A program made the position numbers and the translations under genes. Of a stretch of DNA of 64,000 nt, positions 9,214 through 17,212 are shown one piece after another (position 1 is the stretch's first letter; the number at the start of each line of letters is the position of its first letter). Source of the DNA: Paenibacillus arenilitoris (GTDB taxonomy: Bacteria > Bacillota > Bacilli > Paenibacillales > Paenibacillaceae); the NCBI RefSeq assembly GCF_014705655.1, contig NZ_JACXIY010000002.1:1-64000 (forward strand), in the 5' to 3' direction. Below the pieces are notes generated by a model. The model ran no database searches and had not been told where the DNA came from. It worked only from the letters and a program-made list of their open reading frames with translations.

Positions 9214-9414
9214 GTGTTCGCAGGAGCCGAGGCGGAGGCGCAGCTGGCCGGTTATACGTTCCTGCTCGGCAATTCGATCGGGGATTATGCCAAGGAATCG
9301 GAGTATTTGAGCATTATGCGGGAGAAGCGCGTGGACGACATCGTCTTTCTGGGAGGCCGGATCAATCTGAAGCATTGCGAGGAGCGTCTGGTGCAGGAGG
9401 CTCACGCCGGGCGG
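9214..9414 (+). pseudogene. Remnant of a LacI-family sugar regulator (effector-domain fragment)
   Basis: About 55 residues starting FAGAEAEAQLAGYTFLLGNS and running through EYLSIMREKRVDDIVFLGGR match the early part of a LacI-family sugar-binding domain (GY-LLLGN-D-KE-EYL-IM-EKRVDGI). No helix-turn-helix precedes it: the upstream DNA belongs to the germination-operon promoter. The family similarity stops after about residue 62 and the frame runs into the terminator hairpin. It is read as a decayed fragment, not a working gene. No good ribosome binding site is seen. Confidence 0.55.
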
Positions 9415-9443
9415 AAGGCCGCAAGAACGAGCATTCGCAAGCG

Positions 9444-9483
9444 AGAGCGGAAGCCGGATTTCCCGGCTATCCGCTCTTTTTTT
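9444..9483 (+). terminator. Strong hairpin with T tract
   Basis: AGAGCGG-AAGCCGG-ATTT-CCGGC-TAT-CCGCTCT forms a long stem followed by seven T residues. It reads as a plus-strand terminator after the LacI remnant. It overlaps the last codons of the convergent MFS gene, so it may also limit transcription of that gene. Confidence 0.75.
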
Positions 9484-10690
9484 CGCTCACGCCGACTTCC
9501 GCCGTCCGTTTCTCGGTGAAATAATAAAGCAATGCGATCATCGGCAGGACGAAGCCGATCATAGAAGCGAGCCTCCAGCCGCCGTAGGCATAGGACCAGC
9601 CGCCCAGTGCAGAGCCGAGCGCTCCCCCGACAAAGAAGATCGACATGAACAGCCCGTTCAACCGTCCTCTTGCTTCGCTTCCCAATGCATAAATCGTACG
9701 CTGCCCGAGCACAAGATTGCCCGATACGGCCATATCCAGCGTAATCGCCGAGACGAAGAGCAGGATGAGGGAGAGGGCGGAATGGCCGCGAAACAGATGG
9801 ACGGCGACAAAAGACAAGACAGCCACGACGATAGCAAGTCCGGTTAACCGACTGCTCCAGCCCTTATCCGCCAGTCTCCCGGCAATTGGCGCCGCGGCCG
9901 CGCCGCCCACGCCGACCAAAGCAAACAACGCGATGCCTTGCTGGGACATGCCGAAATCGTCCGCCAAGCGCAGCGGAACGACCGTCCAGAACAGACTGAA
10001 CGCGCCGAACAAGCAGGCTTGATAGAGCGCACGTCGGCGCAGCGCCGGCGTTCGTCTCAGCAAGGCTCCTAAAGAGACGATCAGATTGCCGTAGGATACC
10101 GCAGGCAGCGGATTCCGCCGGGGAAGAACGCGCGACAGCAGAACCGCCAATAACGCCATCGCGATCGCCGACAAAGCAAAGACGGAGCGCCAGCCCCAGA
10201 TGCTTGTTAAAAGGCTTGCGAGCGGCCGGGCGAACAGGATGCCGAGCAGGAGGCCGCTCATGACATTCCCTACGACTTGGCCGCGCTGTTCTTCGGCAGC
10301 CAGGTAGGTGGAGAAAGGCACCAATATTTGAGCGGCTACGGACGCCAGACCGATAAACAAAGATGCGGCAAGGAATAACGGCGCGTTTGTCGCGATGGAG
10401 GCCGTCAACAATGAACCGGCTGCCGCCAGCAGCGAGACGACCGTCAGGCGGCGATTTTCGACAATATCGCTAACCGGAACGATGAACAGCAGGCCGATGA
10501 CGTATCCGATCTGCGTCACCGTGACGATCAAGCCGGCCGCCGTGGAAGAGAGTTCCGTATCGATGCGGATCGGTCCTACAAGCGTTTGAGCGTAATAGAG
10601 ATTGGCAACGATCAATCCGCAAGCGGCCGCGAGAAGAAAGACCAGCCGGCTTGAAATTTGGTTATCCTTTTGAATTTGTTTTTCTTTCAT
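9467..10690 (-). CDS. MFS efflux transporter next to a TetR repressor
   Basis: A membrane protein of about 407 residues with twelve predicted hydrophobic segments. MFS features include the loop GPIRIDTELSSTAAGLIVTV after the first helix and the DIVENRRLTV cytoplasmic loop. It resembles proton-driven drug or sugar exporters. Two in-frame ATGs (10696 and 10690) are possible; the second is preferred because GGAGG lies six bases upstream. It is transcribed divergently from the TetR gene at 10878, and operator-like dyads sit in front of both genes, so repression by that TetR protein is likely. The substrate is unknown. Confidence 0.85.
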   Translation of the reverse strand: MKEKQIQKDNQISSRLVFLLAAACGLIVANLYYAQTLVGPIRIDTELSSTAAGLIVTVTQIGYVIGLLFIVPVSDIVENRRLTVVSLLAAAGSLLTASIATNAPLFLAASLFIGLASVAAQILVPFSTYLAAEEQRGQVVGNVMSGLLLGILFARPLASLLTSIWGWRSVFALSAIAMALLAVLLSRVLPRRNPLPAVSYGNLIVSLGALLRRTPALRRRALYQACLFGAFSLFWTVVPLRLADDFGMSQQGIALFALVGVGGAAAAPIAGRLADKGWSSRLTGLAIVVAVLSFVAVHLFRGHSALSLILLFVSAITLDMAVSGNLVLGQRTIYALGSEARGRLNGLFMSIFFVGGALGSALGGWSYAYGGWRLASMIGFVLPMIALLYYFTEKRTAEVGVSEKKSG

Positions 10691-10714
10691 GTTCATCCTC
10701 CGCTCCCAATGAAA

Positions 10715-10832
10715 TACTGTACGTACAGTACATTAAATGATAATTAAATAATATACTGTACGTATCGTATTGTAAATAGCGAACCTCGTTTTTCTTTCGG
10801 ATCGTTTTTGAGTATACTGAACGTATCGTTTA
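10715..10832. promoter_or_regulatory. Three TetR-type operator copies between MFS and TetR genes
   Basis: The divergent intergenic region holds three related sites: a perfect 16-bp palindrome TACTGTACGTACAGTA at 10715-10730, and two imperfect versions around TATACTGTACGTATCGTA (about 10752-10772) and TATACTGAACGTATCGTTTA (10813-10832). The core ACTG-ACGTA-CGT is shared. The first site is close to the MFS start and the third overlaps a TATACT -10-like hexamer for the regulator gene. This suggests repression of both directions by the adjacent TetR protein. Confidence 0.8.
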
Positions 10833-10877
10833 CTTTATAGATGAACAGGCAATCAGCCGCAGAAGGAGAGGGTTCGG

Positions 10878-11456
10878 ATGCAAGGCAAAAGAGGGCGTCC
10901 GCGTAATCTTGAAACGCAGCAGTCGATTCTGTCCGCTTCCTACGATTTATTGCTGGAGAACGGATTCGCGGCGGTGACGGTCGAAAAAATCGCGGATCGC
11001 GCCAAAGTCAGCAAAGCGACGATCTATAAATGGTGGCCGAACAAGGGGGCCGTGGTGATGGACGGTTTTCTGTCCGCCACGACGGCAAGGCTGCCCGTGC
11101 CGGACTCGGGCTCCGTCTATGAGGACATCCTTATTCATGCCACGAATTTAACCCGGTTCTTGACGAGCCGCGAAGGGATCATTATAACGGAAATTATCGG
11201 AGAAGGGCAGCTCGATAAGGCGCTGGCCGAGGAGTACCGGGCACGCTTCTTCCGGCCGCGCCGGCTTGAGGCCCGGCAGCTTATCCAGCGGGGGGTAGAG
11301 CGGGGGGAATTGAAGAGCGGTCTGGACATTGGCATATGCACGGATCTCTTATACGGTCCGATTTTTTATCGACTTCTCGTCACGGGCGAACCGCTTGACG
11401 ATTCGTACGTGCGGTATTTGGTCACAAGCGGGTTTGAAGGGATCCGCGCGACTTGA
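10878..11456 (+). CDS. TetR/AcrR family transcriptional repressor
   Basis: A 192-residue regulator. The N-terminal helix-turn-helix is clear: SYDLLLENGFAAVTVEKIA, then VSKATIYKWWPNKGAVV. The C-terminal all-helical ligand-binding domain has the layout of TetR proteins with a TetR_C_11-like domain. A ribosome binding site (AGAAGGAGAGGG) precedes the ATG. Divergence from the MFS pump and the shared operators make it the likely local repressor, relieved by a compound that the pump exports. The effector is not known. Confidence 0.9.
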   Translation: MQGKRGRPRNLETQQSILSASYDLLLENGFAAVTVEKIADRAKVSKATIYKWWPNKGAVVMDGFLSATTARLPVPDSGSVYEDILIHATNLTRFLTSREGIIITEIIGEGQLDKALAEEYRARFFRPRRLEARQLIQRGVERGELKSGLDIGICTDLLYGPIFYRLLVTGEPLDDSYVRYLVTSGFEGIRAT

Positions 11457-11535
11457 AGGCGCGGAGGGAGGAAGCTGCCGGGTCCCGGCCGGGCCGGCTG
11501 CCGCCTATTGCGGCCGGAAGCCGCCAGCGCAAGCG

Positions 11536-11569
11536 GCAAAGCCGGAGCTTATGCCTGCTCCGGCTTTGC
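11536..11569. terminator. Perfect 13-bp hairpin between convergent genes
   Basis: GCAAAGCCGGAGC and GCTCCGGCTTTGC pair perfectly around an 8-base loop. The hairpin lies between the convergent TetR and DUF2306 genes and covers the last codons of the latter. No T tract follows on either strand, so termination would be weak or factor-assisted. Confidence 0.5.
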
Positions 11570-12193
11570 GCGCTGCCTGTTCGACCGAATCGCGATCTCG
11601 GGAACGATCAGCAGCAGCGCGATGGAGGCGTAAATGCCGATCGTGTAGCTTGAAGCGTAATCGAGCCCGAAACCTTGACGGAACGCCGTCGAGATCAGGT
11701 GGATCATCATGTTCGTGAAGCAGAAGGCGTAGCTTCGGATCATCCACTCCCTGTGCCGGACGATCCGCTTCTTTCTGATCTGGACAAGCGCCGTAACGGT
11801 TATGATCAGCCAAAGGATGTTCAGCGCGTTGAACCCCATGCTGCTTGCCTTGCCTCCGGTGGCGTAAGGCGCCATGTAGCCGGAGGTCAGCACGACGATC
11901 AGGACGGACACGATATAGACGTAGCCGTTCGCGCGGTGAAGCTTGCGGCGTTTCTCATAGACGCGCCTCGCGAAGTTGATCAGCCCCGCCGCCATGGCGA
12001 GGCAGGCAAACGCGACGTGGACGTACATGACGTTCAGCCAGACGGGCAGCTTGAGCTCTCGCTTAAGATCGGTTTTATGACTTAAAAACGCCTCGGCTCC
12101 CGGATCGATCATATAGTTCTTGACCAAGGCGTACACGATAAACAGGATGCTGACGCCGGCTAGCAGCCCGTATACGTATTTTCGTCTCTCCAT
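11549..12193 (-). CDS. DUF2306-family membrane protein
   Basis: A 214-residue protein with about seven hydrophobic segments. The sequences HVAFACLAMAAGLINF, the short basic loop RKLHRANGYVY and the motif IVRHREWMIRSYAF match the DUF2306 family of small integral membrane proteins; the paired His residues recall cytochrome b561/ferric-reductase-like folds. Function is unknown. The gene starts one base after the stop of the upstream DJ-1/PfpI gene, so the two probably form an operon. Confidence 0.8.
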   Translation of the reverse strand: MERRKYVYGLLAGVSILFIVYALVKNYMIDPGAEAFLSHKTDLKRELKLPVWLNVMYVHVAFACLAMAAGLINFARRVYEKRRKLHRANGYVYIVSVLIVVLTSGYMAPYATGGKASSMGFNALNILWLIITVTALVQIRKKRIVRHREWMIRSYAFCFTNMMIHLISTAFRQGFGLDYASSYTIGIYASIALLLIVPEIAIRSNRQRAKPEQA

Positions 12194-12194
12194 T

Positions 12195-13202
12195 TCAGCC
12201 TACTCTCGTCCCGGTCAACTTGGATGCCGGCAAGACGCCGGCTTTGGCGGTGCCGGTCATGCGATCGCCGCTTACGGCAACCTCGAACTTCAAATGAAGG
12301 CGCATCGGTTTGGTCACCTGCTGAGACCAGCTAAGCTTATCGCCCCTAAGCTCGGGGTCTATAAACGGGCTCACCTCGTCGCCTTGCGTCGCGGTACCTT
12401 GAATCGCGCCATTGCTCGTCGAAATCCGGAGTCTGGCCGTCAGCTTCCCGACCGGCGTAGCGATAATCGCGTCCCATTCTCCGTCGAAGCCGGAGGCTTC
12501 CGCGAGGTTGTCCTCCCGTGCGCCATGCATCGCCGCCGTTTCGTCAGCCGCGGCGGGGGGATCGGGCGCCATCCCTTGCTCCCGCCATACCGTTCCTCTC
12601 CGTTCATATTCGAACAGCTGCTCGACCGCATGCGCGATTCGCGGCCCAAGCTCGCGTTCGACCAAGTACAGCGCCAGATCGAGCCCAGACGTGACGCCGC
12701 CCGCGGTAACCAGGTTGCCGTCGTCCACGACGCGCGCGGAGACGGGGACCGCTCCGGTCGCCCCGAGCACATCCATTCCCAAACGGTTCGTGACGGCGGG
12801 CCGGCCTTCGAGAAGTCCTCCCATGGCCAGCAGCAGGGAGCCGCCGCATACGGTGGCGACCACGGTATTCTGCCGTCCGAGCGCCTCTCCGACCTGCCCG
12901 GTCAATGCCGTCCGCATCGCCCGTCCCAGTATGGCCGGAATCGAATTCGGACCGTCCCCGAATACCTCGCCGGACGCCCCGGGGACGATAATGATTCCCC
13001 CACAATTCGGGTCCAGCTTGCCGGTTGCTTCGAGTTTCACCCCGTTGATGCCGCTCGTCACGAGCCGAGGTCCTTCCGCCGTGACGAATTCCGCGCGAAG
13101 CGTCCCGCGGGCCATAAATTCGGCTGCGCAGAAAACCTCGTAGGGCGCAATGGCATCCAAAAGGTCGAAGCCGTCAAAAAGCACGATTTGAACTTGCTGC
13201 AT
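12195..13202 (-). CDS. DJ-1/PfpI family protein with extra C-terminal beta-rich domain
   Basis: A 335-residue protein. Residues 1-200 form a DJ-1/PfpI domain of the isonitrile-hydratase-like group: an N-terminal LFDGFDLLDAIAPYEVF segment and the nucleophile elbow TVCGGSLLLAMGGLLEG with Cys119. Residues about 235-335 form a separate domain beginning FDGEWDAIIATPVGKLTARL, with beta-strand character and many Gly/Thr residues. A low-complexity linker (PDPPAAADE) joins the two. Such Cys hydrolases can act on isonitriles, glyoxals or amides; the substrate here is unknown. The added domain is unusual for the family and may bind a ligand or partner. Confidence 0.8.
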   Translation of the reverse strand: MQQVQIVLFDGFDLLDAIAPYEVFCAAEFMARGTLRAEFVTAEGPRLVTSGINGVKLEATGKLDPNCGGIIIVPGASGEVFGDGPNSIPAILGRAMRTALTGQVGEALGRQNTVVATVCGGSLLLAMGGLLEGRPAVTNRLGMDVLGATGAVPVSARVVDDGNLVTAGGVTSGLDLALYLVERELGPRIAHAVEQLFEYERRGTVWREQGMAPDPPAAADETAAMHGAREDNLAEASGFDGEWDAIIATPVGKLTARLRISTSNGAIQGTATQGDEVSPFIDPELRGDKLSWSQQVTKPMRLHLKFEVAVSGDRMTGTAKAGVLPASKLTGTRVG

Positions 13203-13288
13203 TCGTTATTCCTCCTCATTCTGCTGTGATTACCGGATCTCTGCTTAGTAGAATACCAACGGAACATCACGAACGAGGCCGCATAAAA

Positions 13289-13321
13289 GTCACAAAACGA
13301 TAAACTTTTCGTCACAAAACA
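13289..13321 (+). promoter_or_regulatory. Direct-repeat pair likely bound by the response regulator
   Basis: GTCACAAAACG (13289) and GTCACAAAACA (13311) are spaced 22 bp start to start, two helical turns. A weaker GCGACAAAAG follows at 13341. OmpR-class regulators bind such tandem repeats. The site lies between the PfpI gene and the response regulator gene, so autoregulation is plausible. Confidence 0.45.
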
Positions 13322-13421
13322 AGCGGCAAAGTTTCTTCTCGCGACAAAAGTGATAGACTTAGGACGAGAACGCGCGCAAAGCTCGCGGCAATGGGAGCAG
13401 CGAAGGATAGGTGGAATATTC

Positions 13422-14114
13422 GTGAGTGAAAGCAGAACGATTCTGGTCGTGGACGACGATCCGAGCATCGTCGAGCTATTGAGGGATTTTTTGGAGAACG
13501 ACAGCTTTACGGTTCAAACCGCTTGCGATGCGATGGAGGCGCTCTCCGCATTCCGTCAGCATGCGATTGACTGCATCGTCCTCGACATTATGATGCCGGG
13601 ACAGAACGGCTTCGAATTATGCCGGCGGATCCGGGCGGAGAGCGACGTTCCGATCCTGTTCCTCAGCGCTCGCGGCGACGACGTGGACAAGATTCGGGGG
13701 CTCACGCTCGGAGGCGACGATTACATCGTCAAAACCGCCTCGCCGGGCGAGATCGTAGCCCGGGTGAAGGCGGTATTGCGGCGCGCAGGCTCCCGGTGGG
13801 AAGCGGGCGGCCACCTGCTCGGCGACGGGCGGCTCAAGATCGATTTGACCTCGCGGGAAGCGTTCGTCGAAGGGCGAAGCGTGCCGCTCACGCCGAAGGA
13901 GTTCGAGCTGCTGCGGCTGTTCGCCGAGCATCCGAGGCAAGTTTTTACGTACGACCAGCTGCTCGACCGGTTTTGGGAAGGCGTCGGCGACAGGCATACC
14001 ATTCGGGTCCATCTCAGCCGGCTCCGCGACAAAATCGAAGCCGACCCGAATCGGCCGCAATACCTGGTTAACGTATGGGGCGTAGGGTATCGCTTCGAGG
14101 GAGGACAGGGATGA
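13422..14114 (+). CDS. OmpR/PhoB-family response regulator
   Basis: A 230-residue response regulator. The receiver domain (about 4-118) has the acidic pair in VVDDDPS, the phospho-acceptor Asp55 in LDIMMPG and a Lys in the DDYIVK segment. The C-terminal winged helix (about 130-230) carries LTPKEFELLRLFAEHPRQVF and the final GVGYRFE typical of OmpR/PhoB proteins. Start: GTG at 13422 with GGTGG seven bases upstream; this removes a 24-residue extension without receiver homology. The stop overlaps the kinase start, so the pair is translationally coupled. Confidence 0.92.
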   Translation: MSESRTILVVDDDPSIVELLRDFLENDSFTVQTACDAMEALSAFRQHAIDCIVLDIMMPGQNGFELCRRIRAESDVPILFLSARGDDVDKIRGLTLGGDDYIVKTASPGEIVARVKAVLRRAGSRWEAGGHLLGDGRLKIDLTSREAFVEGRSVPLTPKEFELLRLFAEHPRQVFTYDQLLDRFWEGVGDRHTIRVHLSRLRDKIEADPNRPQYLVNVWGVGYRFEGGQG

Positions 14115-15442
14115 GGACGATCCGCATTCGCACGTTTACCTTTATAGGCTTGTACGCCATTTTTATGATTCCGTGGATTTTTTATATTGCGGCTTATTAC
14201 ATGGAGAACGGTACGATCCGCTTCGCGACGGATACGCAGCACGAACGGCTCCTTCGCGGCCAAGCGGCCGAGATGATGCGGTTGATCGAATCGGGCGCCG
14301 GCGAATGGTCGGATCCGGATTGGCAGGAGCGGCTGCATGACCGGCTGCGCCAAGCGAAGATGGATGCGGCGATATACTCGGCGTCCGATGAGGAGCTATT
14401 CCGCTCCGATCCTGAGCGGGACGGTCCTATGGCGGCGACGGAGAGGTTCTCCGTCGTAGCGGACGGCCAATTGCTGGGAAGGGTCGTCCTCTACTTGCCG
14501 GGTTCGAATGCGCTTCAAGCGGTCGCGGCGATCGCCGGACTGCTGCTGGCGCTCTTTATCGTCGGCTTCGAACTGCGAAGGTTTCTGCTGAAGCCGCTTG
14601 AGCGAATGAGTCTCGCCGCGCGGCAAATCGCCGACGGCGATTGGGACGCGCGGCTGCCCTCGTCCCGAATCAAGGAAATCGCCGAGGTGCGGGACGGCTT
14701 CGACGTCATGGTGAAGGGACTTCGCCAAGCTTCCCGCAAACAAGCGGAATTGGAGGAAGAGCGTCGATTCGTCATCGCCGCCGTCGCTCATGACCTGCGG
14801 ACGCCGTTGTTCGCGCTGCGCGGCTACTTGGACGGCATGGAGCAGGGCATCGCCCGGTCGCCGGAGAAGCTGGCCCGTTATTTGGCGGTCTGCAAGGAAA
14901 AGTCGGCGCAGCTGGACAGGCTGGTCGAGGACTTGTTCACCTTTACGAAGCTGGAATATTTGGATGCGGAGCTTCATCGAAGCACGGTGGACGTTAACCG
15001 GGTTATGCGGGATGCGATAGAGAGCCTAGGCCCGCAAGCCGGACGGAAGCATGTCGCCGTGACTGCGGAGTATGCCGAAGAGGAGCTCGCCGTCGTCGGC
15101 GATTCGCATTTGTTGGAGCGCGCCATGAACAATTTGCTCGACAACGCCGTCCGGCACACATCCCCGCATGGGGAAATTTCCGTCCGGTGCCGCAAGGACG
15201 GGGCGAAAGTCGCGTTCGCGATTCGGGACACGGGACCGGGCTTCTCCGAGGAGGAGCTTCAACGCGCGTTCGAGCCGCTGTATCGCGGCGAGGCGTCGAG
15301 AAACCGGTCGACGGGCGGCGCGGGACTCGGGCTGACCATTTCCAGAAGAATCATGCTGCAGCACGGGGGCGAGCTTGCCGTTGGCAACGATACGTACGGG
15401 GGAGCGCTGCTGACGGGATGGCTGCCTGGCGCAAACCAGTAG
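14111..15442 (+). CDS. Sensor histidine kinase
   Basis: A 443-residue membrane kinase. It has two transmembrane segments (about 9-30 and about 132-152) that frame an extracytoplasmic sensor of about 100 residues, then a HAMP region, a dimerisation helix with the phospho-acceptor His227 in AHDLRTPLF, and an HATPase domain with N box NNLLDNAVRHT, G1 DTGPGF and G2 GAGLGL. The ATG overlaps the response regulator stop (ATGA). The signal is unknown. Neighbouring genes give no strong hint of its regulon. Confidence 0.92.
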   Translation: MRTIRIRTFTFIGLYAIFMIPWIFYIAAYYMENGTIRFATDTQHERLLRGQAAEMMRLIESGAGEWSDPDWQERLHDRLRQAKMDAAIYSASDEELFRSDPERDGPMAATERFSVVADGQLLGRVVLYLPGSNALQAVAAIAGLLLALFIVGFELRRFLLKPLERMSLAARQIADGDWDARLPSSRIKEIAEVRDGFDVMVKGLRQASRKQAELEEERRFVIAAVAHDLRTPLFALRGYLDGMEQGIARSPEKLARYLAVCKEKSAQLDRLVEDLFTFTKLEYLDAELHRSTVDVNRVMRDAIESLGPQAGRKHVAVTAEYAEEELAVVGDSHLLERAMNNLLDNAVRHTSPHGEISVRCRKDGAKVAFAIRDTGPGFSEEELQRAFEPLYRGEASRNRSTGGAGLGLTISRRIMLQHGGELAVGNDTYGGALLTGWLPGANQ

Positions 15443-15482
15443 GCTTCCGATAAAACTTGGATGAACATTCGATATCCGCGGC

Positions 15483-15511
15483 TTGACAAGAGGGCTATCG
15501 TTGCGTAAACT
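15483..15511 (+). promoter_or_regulatory. Sigma-A promoter for the DUF4180 gene
   Basis: TTGACA (15483-15488) and TAAACT (15506-15511) are separated by 17 bases. The -35 matches the consensus perfectly and the -10 matches four of six positions. It lies about 70 bases before the DUF4180 start codon. Confidence 0.7.
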
Positions 15512-15583
15512 GCTCCAAAGGAGTCGCCGCCGGACGATAGGCGAAGTCGATGTGTACGGATTTCTTAAGGGAGGGTAAAGTGG

Positions 15584-15952
15584 ATGAATTTATCGATAGA
15601 GGAACGTAACGGCGTGAAGATTGCCGTCGCAAGCGGCAGCGAGACGGTCATCGCGGATGTCCAGTCGGCGCTGGACCTGATCGCAACCGCATGGCATGTG
15701 AAGGAAAGCGATCGAATCGTTATGCCCAAATCGCTGATCAGCGAAAAGTTCTTCGACTTGAAGACCGGCCTGGCAGGCGAAATTCTCCAGAAGTTCATAA
15801 ATTACAACGTGAAGCTTGCCGTCGTCGGCGACTTCTCCGCGTATGCGAGCGAGAGCATGCAAGCCTTCATTTTCGAATGCAACAAGGGCGCCTCCTTCCT
15901 ATTCGTGCCGACCGAGGAGCATGCGATCGAGAAGCTGAGCTTGCTGAAGTAG
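15584..15952 (+). CDS. DUF4180 domain protein
   Basis: A 122-residue protein matching the DUF4180 layout: an N-terminal strand IEERNGVKIAVASGSETVIADVQSALDLIAT, a central segment IVMPKSLISEKFFDLKTGLAGEILQKFINY and a C-terminal segment FECNKGASFLFVPTEEHAIEKL. Members are small cytosolic proteins of unknown function, with a STAS-like alternation of strands and helices. The start ATG follows AAGGGAGGG. The gene has its own promoter and terminator, so it is a single-gene unit. Confidence 0.85.
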   Translation: MNLSIEERNGVKIAVASGSETVIADVQSALDLIATAWHVKESDRIVMPKSLISEKFFDLKTGLAGEILQKFINYNVKLAVVGDFSAYASESMQAFIFECNKGASFLFVPTEEHAIEKLSLLK

Positions 15953-15987
15953 GCGAGAGACGGGACGTTTGCCAGTGTCATAGAAGG

Positions 15988-16020
15988 ACGCCCTTTCCAT
16001 ACGGGAAGAGGCGTTTTTTT
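15988..16020 (+). terminator. Intrinsic terminator after the DUF4180 gene
   Basis: ACGCC-CTTTCC pairs with GGGAAGA-GGCGT around a short loop, followed by seven T residues. Confidence 0.85.
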
Positions 16021-16182
16021 GCGTCTTGGCGGCCTCTTCAGCGCGAACGGGAAGCCGGATGAAGGGAGGAGTTTCGTTTATCCGAATGGAAGTTGTACAG
16101 GATTGGGGATGAAGGGTTCCGATCGTGACGATAGGGAAAACAGACTGCCGTTCCAGACGTCAAGGAAAGAGGAGATGGAAAA

Positions 16183-17034
16183 TTGTACAAGGGCAAGGAA
16201 AGTTTCGTAATCAGCATCGATCGCTTTAAGCCGCATACCTTTCGCTCGGTGGAAGGAGACGGGATCTTTATGTCGCATTCGCATGATTATGACGAGCTGA
16301 CGCTTATTCTAGGCGGGGAAGGCTACTACAGCTCTCCCGAGCAGAACATCAAAGTAGGCGCCGGCGATCTTATCCTGATTCCTTCCGGGCTTCATCACGG
16401 ATTCGTCTGCACCGAGCCTTGGCGGGGGCTGTCCGTCCATTTTCGCCGCGACAAGCTGCCGAGTCGCTGCCAGTACCTGTTTCATTCGGATCGCGGGTCC
16501 GGCAGGATCCATCGTACTCGTCTTACCGAAGACGACAGGCGATGGGCGGAGATCAGCTGCCAGCAGCTGGAGAAGGAGTGGAGAGCGGGCGAGCCGACGG
16601 TCGATTCCGATAACCTGATGCGGGTTGCCTTCGAGACGACGTTGATGCTGTTCCAGCGGAGCAAGGGGAGCGAGAAGCCGGCGGATCGGAACGCAGGAGG
16701 CGACTCGATCGTCCAAGAAGTGTTGAAGGAGATCCATTCCCGCTTCTCCGGCCACCTCACGGTCCATGAGCTCGCCGCGAAGCATTTTTTGTCGGAGAGC
16801 AATTTGCGCAAAAAGTTCTCGGAAGCGATCGGGGTCTCGCCGAAGCAGTACATTATCAACCTGCGCCTCCAGGAAGCGAAGCGGCTGCTGCGGCAGACCG
16901 ACAAGGCGATCGAATCGATTTCGACCGAGGTAGGCTTCACCTCGTCCAGCCGGTTTTACGATTATTTCGTCAAATCGGCTGGCGTCACGCCGCTCGAATG
17001 GCGCAATCAATCGCTCGATAAAGTGTCGACTTGA
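16183..17034 (+). CDS. AraC-family regulator with cupin sensor domain
   Basis: A 283-residue protein. Residues about 20-100 form a cupin-like sugar-sensing domain (SHSHDYDELTLILGGEGYY, then AGDLILIPSGLHHGF). Residues about 185-283 hold the two helix-turn-helix motifs of AraC proteins (LTVHELAAKHFLSESNLRKKF and IESISTEVGFTSSSRFYDYF). It starts with TTG at 16183, supported by GAGGAG eight bases upstream. It lies directly before a GH43 gene and a sugar ABC transporter and is the likely activator of those genes. A terminator follows, so it is transcribed separately. Confidence 0.9.
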   Translation: MYKGKESFVISIDRFKPHTFRSVEGDGIFMSHSHDYDELTLILGGEGYYSSPEQNIKVGAGDLILIPSGLHHGFVCTEPWRGLSVHFRRDKLPSRCQYLFHSDRGSGRIHRTRLTEDDRRWAEISCQQLEKEWRAGEPTVDSDNLMRVAFETTLMLFQRSKGSEKPADRNAGGDSIVQEVLKEIHSRFSGHLTVHELAAKHFLSESNLRKKFSEAIGVSPKQYIINLRLQEAKRLLRQTDKAIESISTEVGFTSSSRFYDYFVKSAGVTPLEWRNQSLDKVST

Positions 17035-17060
17035 AACCGTCCCGCAGACGGTTTTTTATT
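17035..17060 (+). terminator. Intrinsic terminator after the AraC gene
   Basis: AACCGTC-CCGCA-GACGGTT is followed by TTTTATTTTT, immediately after the AraC stop codon. Confidence 0.85.
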
Positions 17061-17212
17061 TTTCCGACCGACGAATCCGATCAGGCTCTGCCGTTTTTTG
17101 CATCGGAATTGAAGCGCTTTCGCAATTGCTTGCGGCGGAGGTTGTCTTGGATAATGGAAGGGCAAGGACGCAAGGAAAGCAAATGACGACAAGAAGGGGT
17201 AGGAGAGAGCGG

